Made by a program: the position numbers and the translations under genes. A stretch of DNA of 64,000 nucleotides from Clostridium cylindrosporum DSM 605 (lineage in GTDB: Bacteria > Bacillota > Clostridia > Clostridiales > Caloramatoraceae), in NCBI RefSeq assembly GCF_001047375.1, contig NZ_LFVU01000026.1:186001-250000 (forward strand), given 5' to 3'. A model generated the notes under the pieces. It was not told the origin of the DNA. It searched no databases and worked only from the letters and a program-made list of their open reading frames with translations. Shown piece by piece: positions 33,975 through 43,613 of the stretch; the first letter of the stretch is position 1, and each line of letters begins with the position of its first letter.

Positions 33975-35972
33975 ATGGTTTATGCTGATGATGATATCAT
34001 TCAAGAGTTTGAAGGTGAACTTAGATATTTAAAGCTTTTATCAAAGCAATATCCAACTATAGCTGCAGCTTGTACAGAGATAATAAACCTACAGGCAGTA
34101 CTAAACCTTCCTAAGGGGACTGAGCATTTTTTAACAGATATTCATGGTGAGTATGAAGCCTTTAACCATGTATTGAAAAATGCATCAGGGGTTATAAAGC
34201 GTAAGATAAAGGATTCATTAGGAAACTCTTTAACTGAAAAAGATGTAAAAAGCCTAGCAACACTTATTTATTATCCAGAACAAAAGCTTGAACTTATTCT
34301 TAAAAATGAGCAAAATATCGATGATTGGTACAAGGTTACTCTATATAGATTAGTTGAGATATGTAGACATGTAGCTTCTAAGTATACTAGACACAAGGTA
34401 AGAAAGGCTTTGCCAAAGGATTTTGCATATATAATAGAGGAGCTTTTACATGAGCGTCCTGATAGGATTGATAAGGAAGAATATTATAGTGAAATTATAA
34501 AGACGATAATTAGAATTGGACGTGCTAATGAATTTATAACTGCAATATCGAAGCTTATACAAAGGCTTGTAATAGATAGACTTCATATTGTAGGAGACAT
34601 ATTTGATAGAGGCCCTGGTGCAGATATTGTAATGGATACACTTATAAATTATCACAATGTAGATATTCAATGGGGTAACCATGACATTCTGTGGATGGGG
34701 GCAGCTGCTGGAAGTGAAGCCTGCATAGCAACTGTTCTTAGAATATGCGCGAGATACGTGAACTTAGACACTATAGAAGATGGATATGGAATTAACCTTC
34801 TTCCCCTAGCTACATTTGCCTTAGAATTCTATAAGAATGATGATTGCAAGTGCTTTAAGCCAAAGGTTGATAACAACATGGATTATAGCGAAAAGGACAT
34901 AAAGCTTATAGCTAAGATGCATAAAGCTATATCTATTTTACAGTTTAAATTAGAAGGGGAAATAATCAAAAGACGCCCTCATCTAGGTATGGATGATAGA
35001 CTTCTATTAAATAATATTGATTATAAAGAGGGTACAATTAATATAGATGGGAAGATATATAAGTTAAAGGACAACAATTTCTCAACTATAAATCCTGAGA
35101 ACCCATATGAACTAAGTCCAGAAGAAAAGGAACTTATGGAAAAGCTTAAGTCATCATTTGTTAATAGTGAAAGACTTCAAAAACACGTTAGGTTCCTATT
35201 TGCTAAGGGTAGTGTATACCTAAAGTGTAACTCTAACCTAATGTATCATGCATGTATTCCATTAAATGAAGATGGAAGCTTTAAAAAGGTAAAGATAGGT
35301 GCATCAGGAAAGGAATACAGTGGTAAGGCTTACTTAGATAGAATAGACATGTTAGTAAGGGAAGGGTATTTCTATAAAAATAATCCTGAAGCTAAGTTAT
35401 ATGGTATGGATTTAATTTGGTACCTATGGACTGGTTCAGATTCTCCTTTATTCGGTAAGGATAAAATGACTACCTTCGAAAGGTATTTTATAGAGGAGAA
35501 GGAAGCCCATGTTGAGAACAAGGATCCTTACTTTAAGTATCAAGATACTGAAGAAATGTGTAATATGATTTTAAAGGAATTTGGATTAAATCCTGAGGTT
35601 TCTCATATAGTTAATGGACATGTTCCTGTTAAACTAAAAAAAGGTGAAAGTCCTATAAAGGCAAATGGTAAATTATTAGTTATAGATGGTGGATTCTCAA
35701 GGGCTTACCAAAGCACAACTGGAATAGCTGGATATACACTTATATATAACTCATATGGTCTTTTACTAGTATCACATGAATCCTTTGAGTCAGCTCAAAA
35801 AGCTATTGAAGAGGAAAAGGATATTCTTTCAACTACTGTAGTATTAGAGCGTGAAGTTGAAAGAAAAAGAGTAGGAGATACAGACCTTGGTGAAGAACTA
35901 AGAAGTGAGATAAAGGATTTAGAGCTGCTTTTAGATGCTTACCAAAAGGGAGTTATTAAGGAACAAAAATAA
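33975..35972 (+). CDS. fbp: Class III fructose-1,6-bisphosphatase
   Basis: 665 residues, the usual length for the Firmicutes-specific class III enzyme. The calcineurin-like metal site is visible as [14 protein letters not shown] (from about 54), [26 protein letters not shown] and VNGHVPVK. It converts fructose 1,6-bisphosphate to fructose 6-phosphate in gluconeogenesis; it is Mn2+-dependent and cytosolic in Bacillus. GGAGG precedes ATG 33975. It appears monocistronic or leads into the small DUF2809 gene. Confidence 0.97.
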   Translation: MVYADDDIIQEFEGELRYLKLLSKQYPTIAAACTEIINLQAVLNLPKGTEHFLTDIHGEYEAFNHVLKNASGVIKRKIKDSLGNSLTEKDVKSLATLIYYPEQKLELILKNEQNIDDWYKVTLYRLVEICRHVASKYTRHKVRKALPKDFAYIIEELLHERPDRIDKEEYYSEIIKTIIRIGRANEFITAISKLIQRLVIDRLHIVGDIFDRGPGADIVMDTLINYHNVDIQWGNHDILWMGAAAGSEACIATVLRICARYVNLDTIEDGYGINLLPLATFALEFYKNDDCKCFKPKVDNNMDYSEKDIKLIAKMHKAISILQFKLEGEIIKRRPHLGMDDRLLLNNIDYKEGTINIDGKIYKLKDNNFSTINPENPYELSPEEKELMEKLKSSFVNSERLQKHVRFLFAKGSVYLKCNSNLMYHACIPLNEDGSFKKVKIGASGKEYSGKAYLDRIDMLVREGYFYKNNPEAKLYGMDLIWYLWTGSDSPLFGKDKMTTFERYFIEEKEAHVENKDPYFKYQDTEEMCNMILKEFGLNPEVSHIVNGHVPVKLKKGESPIKANGKLLVIDGGFSRAYQSTTGIAGYTLIYNSYGLLLVSHESFESAQKAIEEEKDILSTTVVLEREVERKRVGDTDLGEELRSEIKDLELLLDAYQKGVIKEQK

Positions 35973-36052
35973 TAAAATTATATCTTGTAAAAGTATTAAG
36001 AGTTCTATAACCTGAAAATATAAATATTATCAGAGAATGGAATATTGAAATT

Positions 36053-36433
36053 ATGAAAAGAAATAGAATTATATACTTAATTGCATCTATAATTGTGATT
36101 ATACTAGGTTTAATGTCTAGGAAGATTAATAGCTTACCTAATTTTATTAAGACTTATTCAGGGGATGTTTTATGGGCATTAATGGTGTTTCTATTAATCT
36201 CTTTAATATTTAATAAAAGGTCCACTTTATTTAATGCAGTTTGTGCCATTGTATTTTCATATGGAATAGAGATAAGTCAACTTTATCATTCTCCATGGAT
36301 TGATAGTATAAGAGCTACTATGCTTGGTGGACTAGTTTTAGGGTTTGGCTTTTTATATAGTGACTTATTGTGTTATATATTTGGAATAGCGCTAGGTATT
36401 GTATTAGACAAATTACTTAGTGCTAATAAGTAA
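36053..36433 (+). CDS. DUF2809 (YjgA-like) small membrane protein
   Basis: 126 residues, four membrane helices: RIIYLIASIIVIILGLMSRK, SGDVLWALMVFLLISLIF, a central segment with the conserved EISQLYHSPWIDSIRATMLG, and a final FGIALGIVLDKLL. This Glu-Ile-Ser-Gln-Leu-Tyr stretch is the DUF2809 mark. Function unknown. The ribosome site is weak (GAATGGAATATTG). It lies 80 bases after fbp and may be cotranscribed. A terminator follows. Confidence 0.82.
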   Translation: MKRNRIIYLIASIIVIILGLMSRKINSLPNFIKTYSGDVLWALMVFLLISLIFNKRSTLFNAVCAIVFSYGIEISQLYHSPWIDSIRATMLGGLVLGFGFLYSDLLCYIFGIALGIVLDKLLSANK

Positions 36434-36487
36434 AATATAAATTGAACTTAAATATATATGTTTAGTTTAAAGAAGTTTTTGAGAATT

Positions 36488-36525
36488 AAAGTCTTTGCAG
36501 ATAAAATGTCTGCAAAGGCTTTTTT
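36488..36525 (+). terminator. Terminator after the DUF2809 gene
   Basis: AAAGTCTTTGCAGA / TCTGCAAAGGCTTT, 14 bp with one wobble, 7-nt loop, then TTTT. Confidence 0.88.
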
Positions 36526-36637
36526 AATTTGTACTAATTTAAGCAATCCAGTTTAAATTCATTTAACAATCATATGCTCATCACATTAAATATATATACT
36601 TAGCTATAAATTAAATGATTATAGTGGAGGTGTTTAC

Positions 36638-37591
36638 ATGGAAAGGACATTTATAGCCTTTGGGACTATGAACACTATTGCTATTCAAGATGATATTTCT
36701 AAGGACATTTTAGATGAAGCTGTAGATATTGCACTTAAGCTAGATGACAAATTATCTGTTTTTAAAGCTAATAGTGAAGTAAGTCTTATAAATAAAAATG
36801 CAGGGATTCGTCTAGTTGAGGTAAGTGAAGAAACCTTAATGCTTATAGAAAAAGCTGTTTATTTCTCTGAGATTACAGAGGGTGCATTTGATATAACTAT
36901 TCGCCCAGGAGTAAAGCTATGGAATATTGGGAAAGTAGAATCAAGAGAAAGGTATAGGTTTAGGATTTGGAATGTCTTATGTAAACATGTTATTCCTAAG
37001 ATATCAAGGCTAAGAAGAATTCAGTCATTAGTAAATTATCGTGATATTAGAATAAGTAAGGATAAGTGTCAGGTAATGCTTAGTAAAAGGGGTCAGGGAA
37101 TTGATCTTGGAGGTATAGCTAAGGGATATGCTGCGGATAAGATAAAAAGATATCTTATATCTAAAGGTGTTAAACATACCCTTATAAACCTTGGAGGAAA
37201 TGTAATGGCTATAGGGGGGAGAAGAGATGGTGAAGCATTTAAAGTTGGTATTCAAAATCCCCTAGGGCTTCGTGGGGAAATGATAGGATTTATAGAACTT
37301 AATGATTTATCACTTGTAACCTCAGGGGTTAATGAAAGATTTTTTATTAAAGATGGACATAGGTATCATCATATATTAGATCCAAAGACCTTATCCCCTA
37401 CAAACTCTCTACTTAGCGTTTCCCTTAAGGGAGAATGCTCTATGGAACTAGACGCCCTAACTACTGCATTGTTTGTAATTGGATATGAAAAGGGTATGGA
37501 TTTGGTTCAAAGACTTGGTCTTGAGGCATTATTCATTTTAGATGATAAGCGCGTTTTCGCAACTAAAGACTTTGCGAATATGAAGATTTAA
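36638..37591 (+). CDS. apbE: FAD:protein FMN transferase ApbE
   Basis: 317 residues. ApbE features are GTMNTI near the start, ANSEVSLINKNAG, GAFDITIRP, DLGGIAKGYAADKI, INLGGNVMAIGG, and TSGVNERFF...HRYHHILDPKT. It attaches FMN from FAD to a Thr or Ser of target flavoproteins. The next gene, 24 bases downstream, carries the target FMN-binding domain, so substrate and enzyme are coupled in one operon. No signal peptide is visible, so flavinylation may occur inside or at the membrane. A basic insertion (about 105-130, RERYRFRIWNVLCKHVIPK) is unusual. Confidence 0.94.
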   Translation: MERTFIAFGTMNTIAIQDDISKDILDEAVDIALKLDDKLSVFKANSEVSLINKNAGIRLVEVSEETLMLIEKAVYFSEITEGAFDITIRPGVKLWNIGKVESRERYRFRIWNVLCKHVIPKISRLRRIQSLVNYRDIRISKDKCQVMLSKRGQGIDLGGIAKGYAADKIKRYLISKGVKHTLINLGGNVMAIGGRRDGEAFKVGIQNPLGLRGEMIGFIELNDLSLVTSGVNERFFIKDGHRYHHILDPKTLSPTNSLLSVSLKGECSMELDALTTALFVIGYEKGMDLVQRLGLEALFILDDKRVFATKDFANMKI

Positions 37592-37615
37592 GAATAAATT
37601 TGAAAGGAAGATTCT

Positions 37616-38857
37616 ATGAAAAGAATAAAAGAAATGGCATGGATTAGGACAATTATTCAGGCAATATGTTTTGTACTACTTCCAGGGTTATTTATAAGTA
37701 CTTACACAAGTGTAAAAAATGTATTTAGTGGAATTATTCATCATACAACAAGTTTTAAAGGACTTTTACCTGATATATTACTAGTGGTAGCTATAGTTCC
37801 TATTACAATGATACTAGGAAGATTTTTCTGTGGATGGATGTGTTCATTTGGTAGCTTGCAGGATTTATTATTTAATATTACAAAAACCCTAAGAGGAAGG
37901 TCATTAACTCTCCCAGAGAAAGTTGATTTTTTGTTAAAGGGTATAAAGTATATTGTTTTAGGTATTTCAGTTATATTTATATGGACTCTTCAAATAGTGA
38001 CTGTACCTAAAGGATACAATCCTTGGGATGTCTTTGGGATGGTAGTATCATTTGATGGGATGCTAAATCTAAAATTAGTTATTACAGATTTTTTACCAGG
38101 AGCTATACTGCTATTAGCATTAGTTTCAGCATCACTATTTATTGAAAGATTTTTCTGTAGATATATATGTCCACTAGGTGCTGTTTTTGCTATAGTTTCA
38201 AGGATAAGAATATTTAATATTAACAAGGAAAAAAGCAAGTGCGGTGCTTGCCGTGTATGTACTAAAGAATGTAGTATGGGGATTTCTTTATACAAGAAAG
38301 ATGTTATTCATTCTGGAGAATGTATAAACTGCTTTAAATGTGTAGATGCTTGTCCAAGGGAAAATGTTAATTCAAAGCTAACTAAATTAGAAGTTACTCC
38401 TGAAGCTGCAGGCACAGTTGCAGCGGCGACAATGATTGGATTCTTTTACCTAGGTAATTTAGCTTCAAGTACACTTGAGGTATCAAGTAGTACACAAGGT
38501 GTACATGAAGTAGTTACTTCTTCTAAGTCCTCAAATGCAAAGGGTACCTATAAAGATGGCACATATGAAGGTGCTGGAACAGGTTTCCGTGGAAGCACAA
38601 CTGTAGAAGTTAAGGTTTCAGGTGGAAAGATTACAGATGTTCAGCTTATTTCATCAGAGGATGATGATAGGTTTCTAGACAGGGCTACAGATACGGTTAT
38701 TAGTGAAATAGTATCTAATCAGTCAGTTGATGTAGATGCAGTTTCAGGGGCTACTTATAGTAGTAATGGAATTATGGAGGCTGTAGCTAATGCATTAAAC
38801 CTACCATATGAAAGTAAGCCAATTCAGGAAAGACCAGGTCACCGACATAGAGAATAA
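37616..38857 (+). CDS. Membrane ferredoxin (NapH-like) fused to a flavinylated FMN-binding domain
   Basis: 413 residues. The N-terminal half has about five helices with the NapH/RnfH-type CGWMCSFGSLQD and CRYICPLGAVF. Two 4Fe-4S motifs follow (CGACRVCTKEC and CINCFKCVDACP), then a further hydrophobic segment. The C-terminal FMN-bind domain begins about 315 (GTYKDGTYEGAGTGFRG) and contains DAVSGATYSS with T380 as the FMN-acceptor residue. With ApbE upstream it fits the extracytosolic flavinylated electron-transfer systems. Electrons would pass from the cytosolic 4Fe-4S sites across the membrane to the outside flavin. Acceptor unknown. Confidence 0.92.
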   Translation: MKRIKEMAWIRTIIQAICFVLLPGLFISTYTSVKNVFSGIIHHTTSFKGLLPDILLVVAIVPITMILGRFFCGWMCSFGSLQDLLFNITKTLRGRSLTLPEKVDFLLKGIKYIVLGISVIFIWTLQIVTVPKGYNPWDVFGMVVSFDGMLNLKLVITDFLPGAILLLALVSASLFIERFFCRYICPLGAVFAIVSRIRIFNINKEKSKCGACRVCTKECSMGISLYKKDVIHSGECINCFKCVDACPRENVNSKLTKLEVTPEAAGTVAAATMIGFFYLGNLASSTLEVSSSTQGVHEVVTSSKSSNAKGTYKDGTYEGAGTGFRGSTTVEVKVSGGKITDVQLISSEDDDRFLDRATDTVISEIVSNQSVDVDAVSGATYSSNGIMEAVANALNLPYESKPIQERPGHRHRE

Positions 38858-38864
38858 ATAGCTG

Positions 38865-38898
38865 AATAACCCTATCATGGTTATATGATAGGGTTATT
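38865..38898 (+). terminator. Terminator after the ApbE operon
   Basis: A perfect 14-bp stem (38865-38878 with 38885-38898), 6-nt loop. The U-tract is short (TTATTCTTAT). Confidence 0.8.
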
Positions 38899-38986
38899 CT
38901 TATATAATTTCTTAAGGTGTAGTTATGTATAATTATGTGGTATAGTAACTTTTAATATATTAATTACATAATTAGGAGAATTTCAT

Positions 38987-39829
38987 ATGGAGAGTATTTA
39001 TTTAATATTATCAGGGATAATTTTATTAGGAGTATTTTTCTACTGGGAAAATAATGTAATACAAACAACAAGAATAAAACTAGAAAGAAACCTTAAGTCC
39101 CCTATTAAAATTGTTCACCTATCTGATATTCATAGTAAGGAGTTTGGAGAAGGAAATCATAAGTTAATTAACAAAGTAGTAAGGTTAAAGCCAGATTTGA
39201 TTATAGTCACAGGGGATCTTATTAACATGGACGGAAAAAATATTAATAAGATGATAGGTTTATTATGTTCATTAAATTCTATTGCTAATGTTTACTATAT
39301 ATTTGGTAACCATGAACATAGATTGAGGAACTTAGATAAATTAGCAGAGGATATAAAGGCAATTGGAGTTAAGTTACTATGTGATGAAATAGATACTATA
39401 AATATCAATAATAATAGGATTAGTATATTAGGGCTTGATGAGAATCAAGCATCTAGAGATGATTATATAAAACGAATGAAGGGAATTTATGAGTATAAGG
39501 ATTATAGCAATCTGTTTAGTAAATTAGAAAGTGAGTGTAGTTTTAAGATTGTACTGTCTCATTATCCTGAGAACTTTTCTTTAATTGGGGATTTTTCCTA
39601 TAAGAATTATAACTTTGATTTAATGATGTCAGGACATGCCCATGGTGGGCAATTTAGACTTCCCTTTATAGGTGGACTATATGCCCCAGGTCAAGGGGTT
39701 TTCCCAAGGTATACCGCTGGTCTTTATAAGGAAGATAGAAATCTCATTGTTAGTAGAGGTCTTGGTCCTAGTAGGTTCCCCTTAAGGCTTTTTAATAGAC
39801 CTGAGATTATTCTTGTAGAGGTTATATAA
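38987..39829 (+). CDS. Membrane-anchored metallophosphoesterase (YkuE-like)
   Basis: 280 residues. An N-terminal hydrophobic anchor (about 1-20) is followed by a calcineurin-like fold: HLSDIHSKEFG, VTGDLINMDG, FGNHEHR, LSHYPENF and SGHAHGGQFRLPFIGGLYAPGQGVFP. The last motif is typical of the YkuE/YpbG group, thought to act on cell-wall or lipid phosphates outside the cell; the substrate is not settled. AGGAG lies before ATG 38987. It is a single gene followed by a terminator. Confidence 0.9.
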   Translation: MESIYLILSGIILLGVFFYWENNVIQTTRIKLERNLKSPIKIVHLSDIHSKEFGEGNHKLINKVVRLKPDLIIVTGDLINMDGKNINKMIGLLCSLNSIANVYYIFGNHEHRLRNLDKLAEDIKAIGVKLLCDEIDTININNNRISILGLDENQASRDDYIKRMKGIYEYKDYSNLFSKLESECSFKIVLSHYPENFSLIGDFSYKNYNFDLMMSGHAHGGQFRLPFIGGLYAPGQGVFPRYTAGLYKEDRNLIVSRGLGPSRFPLRLFNRPEIILVEVI

Positions 39830-39881
39830 TGTTTTGATAAACTATTTACAGTTAAAAAATATAACTTTATATATTGATTGT

Positions 39882-39918
39882 TAGAGGATGTTGACTTAAT
39901 TAAACATCCTCTATTTTT
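39882..39918 (+). terminator. Terminator after the metallophosphoesterase
   Basis: A perfect 11-bp stem (39882-39892 with 39903-39913), followed by TTTTTAT. Confidence 0.88.
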
Positions 39919-40039
39919 ATTTAATTAAAAGATAATTTTTAATCCCTGGGATTCTTCTGATAAATACCTTCTATGGTGGCGTAAAATAAAACAATTTTTC
40001 GTAATATTGAATAATAAGTATTTTTTTATGAATAAAAAA

Positions 40040-40048
40040 TGATATAAT
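40040..40048 (+). promoter_or_regulatory. Extended -10 promoter of kinase copy 2
   Basis: TGATATAATTG with TATAAT at 40043-40048, followed by TATATAAATTG. The same element precedes kinase copy 3. Confidence 0.5.
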
Positions 40049-40108
40049 TGTATATAAATTGTAAATTTACCATATAATATGAAAGTTTGTGTGTTAGGGG
40101 TGAGGGAA

Positions 40109-42229
40109 GTGGATAGTATCAATGTTAAGGAAGAATTTTTGAATATGAATTATGGTATATTTCACAAAGTATTTATCTATATACTATTCTTTATAGGGGC
40201 ATTGTACCTAGGAAAACAAAACTTTTTAGTATATCATACTTTAGTAGAGATTTTTGGTGTAGTTATTGGCTTTGTTATGGCAGTAATTTCTGTAAATACA
40301 TATAAGCTACGTAAAGGTAATAAAATAATATTTTTAGGAATTGTATTTGGATTTGTTGCTTTCATTGACTTAATACATTTGTTAGCATATCAAGGGATTA
40401 ATTATAGTAAAGTATTTACATTTAATACTTCCATGCAGGTTTGGTTAGTTGGAAGGTACATCCAAAGTACATCTTTTTTAATTTTCTTTATTTCAGGGGA
40501 TAAAATATATAATTTGGTAAAAGCATCAATTAACTGCTTAGTTATCTTAGGGGTATCTTTTATTACAATATTCTATATTAAAGTTTTTCCTGACTATTAT
40601 ATAGAGGCATCTGGATTTACATTTTTCAAGTCAATAACTGCTTATATAAATTGTGGAATCCTATTATTTATGTTAGTTTTTTCAAGAAGAAAAGGTTCTG
40701 ATAAATTAAGAAGGACAGACATATTTTTATATCTTTCCATAGTAAGTAGCTTAATTTGTGAAGTGCTTTTCATTTTTTCAGTTGAGAAATATGATTATTA
40801 TTGTATTTTAGCACATATATTTCAGTTATTATCATTTTACTACATATATGTTGCTTTGATTCAATCAAGTTTAAGAGAACCTCACTATGCCCTGATTGAA
40901 TTGAATAATGTACTGAAAAGTAAAAATGAGAACCTAAAAAGTCTAATTAAAAAGCTTGAATTAGAATATAAACAAAGAAGAGATTTAGAATATGAAAGGG
41001 AGAGAAAAAAACAAATACTAGATGGAATATTGGAATCGGTATTAGATGGCATATTAGTTATAAATATAGATAATAAAATAGTACATGTTAATAATCAATA
41101 TATAAAAATGCTAGATATCCCCTTCAAAATAACCTCTGAAACCACTAATTACGAATTAATAGAATATATTAAAAGTCAAATAAATAATCCAGATGAATTC
41201 GTAAATCATATAAGAAAAGAATGGCGAACACAGGATGAATATATACAACATATATACTTTAAAAATGGAAAGATACTAGAAACATCATCTCTTCCATTTA
41301 CTGAAAATAACATAGTTAATGGGAAAGTAATTATAGTTAGAGATATCACTGAGAAAAGAAAAATTGAGGATCTTCAAAGTCAGATACAGGTAAAGCAAGC
41401 ATTACTAGAAAAAGCAAGGGAGTTTGATGAACTAAAAACTAACTTTTTCTGTACTGTATCACATGAACTAAAAACCCCAATAAATATTATCCTAGGTGTG
41501 ATACAGCTGCTATCAGCTACGACAAAAAATGATTTAGAATACCTAAAGGAGCTTTCATCTAGTAAATATATAAATATGATGAAGCAAAACTGCTATAGGC
41601 TTATAAAACTTTCGAATAATCTAATCGATATTACCAAGATTGATGCAGGATATACTGAAATGAAAATAAAAAACCAGGATATTGTTTCTGTTATTGAAGA
41701 TATTACTTTATCAGTAGCTGAATATGTTAAGATAAAGGATATATCATTAGTGTTTGATACAGATATAGAAGAAAGAGTTTTTGCCTTTGATAGTGAGCAA
41801 TTAGAGAGAGTAATGCTTAATTTATTATCAAATGCAATTAAATTTACAGATTCAAAGGGAATGATAGAAGTTAATATAAAAAATAACGAGGAATCCGTGA
41901 TTATATCAGTAAGGGATAGTGGAATTGGAATTCCTGAGGATAAGATAGATATAGTATTTGATAGATTTAGACAGGTTGATACTATCCTAAGAAGAAGAAA
42001 AGAGGGAAGTGGAATTGGTCTTTCACTTGTAAAGTCTATAATAGAAAAGCATGGTGGAAGTATTTCACTAAAAAGCAAAATAGGTAGGGGGAGCGAGTTT
42101 ATTATTGAACTACCAATAAATGTGGTGGAGGATAATGATATTTTAGATGAAGTAAGTGCATCTAAAGAGATGAATGTTGATAGAATAAACATAGAGTTTT
42201 CTGATATATATGAATTAAATGTATACTAA
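40109..42229 (+). CDS. Membrane sensor histidine kinase (MASE3-PAS-HisKA-HATPase), orphan, copy 2
   Basis: 706 residues with the same architecture as copy 1: about eight helices to residue 245, a coiled coil (NENLKSLIKKLELEYKQRRD), PAS (GILESVLDGILVINIDNK), H452 in the H-box, N-box, DSGIGIP, and GSGIGLSLVKS. The tail is EMNVDRINIEFSDIYELNVY. The frame opens at 40079, but GTG 40109 after GGGGTGAGGG aligns with the starts of copies 1 and 3 and gives the histidine the same number. Insert differences in the DHp helix (LLSATTKNDLEYLKELSS) show that this part diverges fastest. No response regulator nearby. Confidence 0.93.
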   Translation: MDSINVKEEFLNMNYGIFHKVFIYILFFIGALYLGKQNFLVYHTLVEIFGVVIGFVMAVISVNTYKLRKGNKIIFLGIVFGFVAFIDLIHLLAYQGINYSKVFTFNTSMQVWLVGRYIQSTSFLIFFISGDKIYNLVKASINCLVILGVSFITIFYIKVFPDYYIEASGFTFFKSITAYINCGILLFMLVFSRRKGSDKLRRTDIFLYLSIVSSLICEVLFIFSVEKYDYYCILAHIFQLLSFYYIYVALIQSSLREPHYALIELNNVLKSKNENLKSLIKKLELEYKQRRDLEYERERKKQILDGILESVLDGILVINIDNKIVHVNNQYIKMLDIPFKITSETTNYELIEYIKSQINNPDEFVNHIRKEWRTQDEYIQHIYFKNGKILETSSLPFTENNIVNGKVIIVRDITEKRKIEDLQSQIQVKQALLEKAREFDELKTNFFCTVSHELKTPINIILGVIQLLSATTKNDLEYLKELSSSKYINMMKQNCYRLIKLSNNLIDITKIDAGYTEMKIKNQDIVSVIEDITLSVAEYVKIKDISLVFDTDIEERVFAFDSEQLERVMLNLLSNAIKFTDSKGMIEVNIKNNEESVIISVRDSGIGIPEDKIDIVFDRFRQVDTILRRRKEGSGIGLSLVKSIIEKHGGSISLKSKIGRGSEFIIELPINVVEDNDILDEVSASKEMNVDRINIEFSDIYELNVY

Positions 42230-42242
42230 AAAGTAATAAAAG

Positions 42243-42290
42243 ATAACTAAAGCGTAGACTACAAAGTGTGTACGCTTTAGTTATTTTAAT
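42243..42290. terminator. Bidirectional terminator between kinase 2 and the GGDEF gene
   Basis: A perfect 14-bp stem (42243-42256 with 42271-42284) with a 14-nt loop and TTTTAATTTT after it, between convergent genes. Confidence 0.85.
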
Positions 42291-42303
42291 TTTAATAATT
42301 TAT

Positions 42304-43377
42304 TTAGGAACAAACCATATTTCTTCCGCTTTGCTTTGCAATGTATAGTTTTTGGTCTGAGATTTCCTTTAAGTAGTTTATGTCATTTGTTGTTTCAGCA
42401 TAAACAGCAATTCCTATAGAAATTGTTATAGAAACATTTTTCCCGCATGGGAGAATGAACCAGTGATTTTCAACAGCTATTCTTAATCTTTCCGCTATCT
42501 CCTTAGTTTTTTCCGCGGATAACCCTCGAAGTATTATAGAGAATTCCTCTCCACCAACTCTTGCTATAAAGTCATCTTCTCTAAAAGACTTTTTAAGTAC
42601 CTTGCTTATCTCTCTTAATACAAAGTCTCCAGAATCATGTCCATATGTATCATTAATACTTTTAAAGTGATCAATATCTATAGTTATTAAGGATATGCTT
42701 TCATCAAGGTTATCTACATTTTCAATTATATTTTTATATCTTAGCTCAAATTCTCCCTTGTTGTATACTCCTGTTAAATAATCATAAATTGATTTTTTAT
42801 ATAATTCCGTAACCCTTTTGTGGCTTTCAATAAGATAGTTTATAAAAAAATATAATGCCACAGATACAATTATAGTAGCAAGGTTTATAAGATTTTCGTC
42901 ATTAGAGGCTTCCTTATTACCGCTTAAGATTACCGAAAATACTGCTCTACGTATAAGTATGGAATAGATAAACATTAAAATCCACTTTAGGCGATCATTA
43001 ATATTGAAGCTTGAGAATATACCACAGCCTAAACTTACAAGAATGGTACCTATAGCTGATACTATAGATATATCATTTATACCATGATAAGCTAGGTTAA
43101 ATATGATAGATATTATCCCTGCAACTACAGATGGAACTATACCACCGAAAAAGGATACTATAATTATACAAAAGTACCTAAAATCAAGTGTTACATTAGA
43201 TTTTATATGTATGGTAAAAACCATCATAATGCACGTAGATACTCCTGCGATAAACCCAAATAAGAGTCTTTGTTTAATTGGTGAAGAGGGGGTTATGCCC
43301 TTACCCATAAAAGCTTTAGCTGTTAAGAATATCAAAACCATAAGAATACATATATTTACAAATATGTCATGTAACAT
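42304..43377 (-). CDS. Membrane diguanylate cyclase with 5TM (5TMR-LYT-like) sensor
   Basis: 357 residues. Five or six helices in 1-185 include FGFIAGVSTCIMMVF, SFFGGIVPSVVAGIISIIFNLAYHG and TILVSLGCGIFSSF, resembling the 5TMR-LYT sensor. GGDEF follows, with GGEEF at about 275-279 (RVGGEEFS). The inhibitory I-site RxxD is present as REDD nine residues before GGEEF, so product inhibition is expected. There is no EAL domain. It should make c-di-GMP. AGGAGG precedes ATG 43377. It lies between the second and third kinase, and a functional link is possible but unproven. Confidence 0.92.
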   Translation of the reverse strand: MLHDIFVNICILMVLIFLTAKAFMGKGITPSSPIKQRLLFGFIAGVSTCIMMVFTIHIKSNVTLDFRYFCIIIVSFFGGIVPSVVAGIISIIFNLAYHGINDISIVSAIGTILVSLGCGIFSSFNINDRLKWILMFIYSILIRRAVFSVILSGNKEASNDENLINLATIIVSVALYFFINYLIESHKRVTELYKKSIYDYLTGVYNKGEFELRYKNIIENVDNLDESISLITIDIDHFKSINDTYGHDSGDFVLREISKVLKKSFREDDFIARVGGEEFSIILRGLSAEKTKEIAERLRIAVENHWFILPCGKNVSITISIGIAVYAETTNDINYLKEISDQKLYIAKQSGRNMVCS

Positions 43378-43544
43378 TTAATCAATCCTCCTAATCATAT
43401 GTCTACTACTTAATAAGTCTAACTATAGTTTCGTCTCTCTTATGCATTTACTTTAAGGTAATAAAGCATAGATTATATAGGTAAATATTCAAAATAAAAT
43501 TAATTATAATATTATTTGTAATAAATGTACTTAAGTGGAAAAGG

Positions 43545-43553
43545 TGATATAAT
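43545..43553 (+). promoter_or_regulatory. Extended -10 promoter of kinase copy 3
   Basis: TGATATAATTG with TATAAT at 43548-43553, then ATATATATTGTA. It matches the region upstream of kinase copy 2 in sequence and spacing to the start (about 60 bases), suggesting common control. Confidence 0.5.
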
Positions 43554-43613
43554 TGATATATATTGTATAAGATTATCTTTTTATAGAAAGATAGTAATCA
43601 GGGGTGTTGAAAA

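Noticed and set aside
39925..40122. 65-codon reverse frame between the metallophosphoesterase and kinase 2
   Set aside because: No ribosome site, overlaps the kinase promoter and start, and the translation shows no family or composition typical of a protein.
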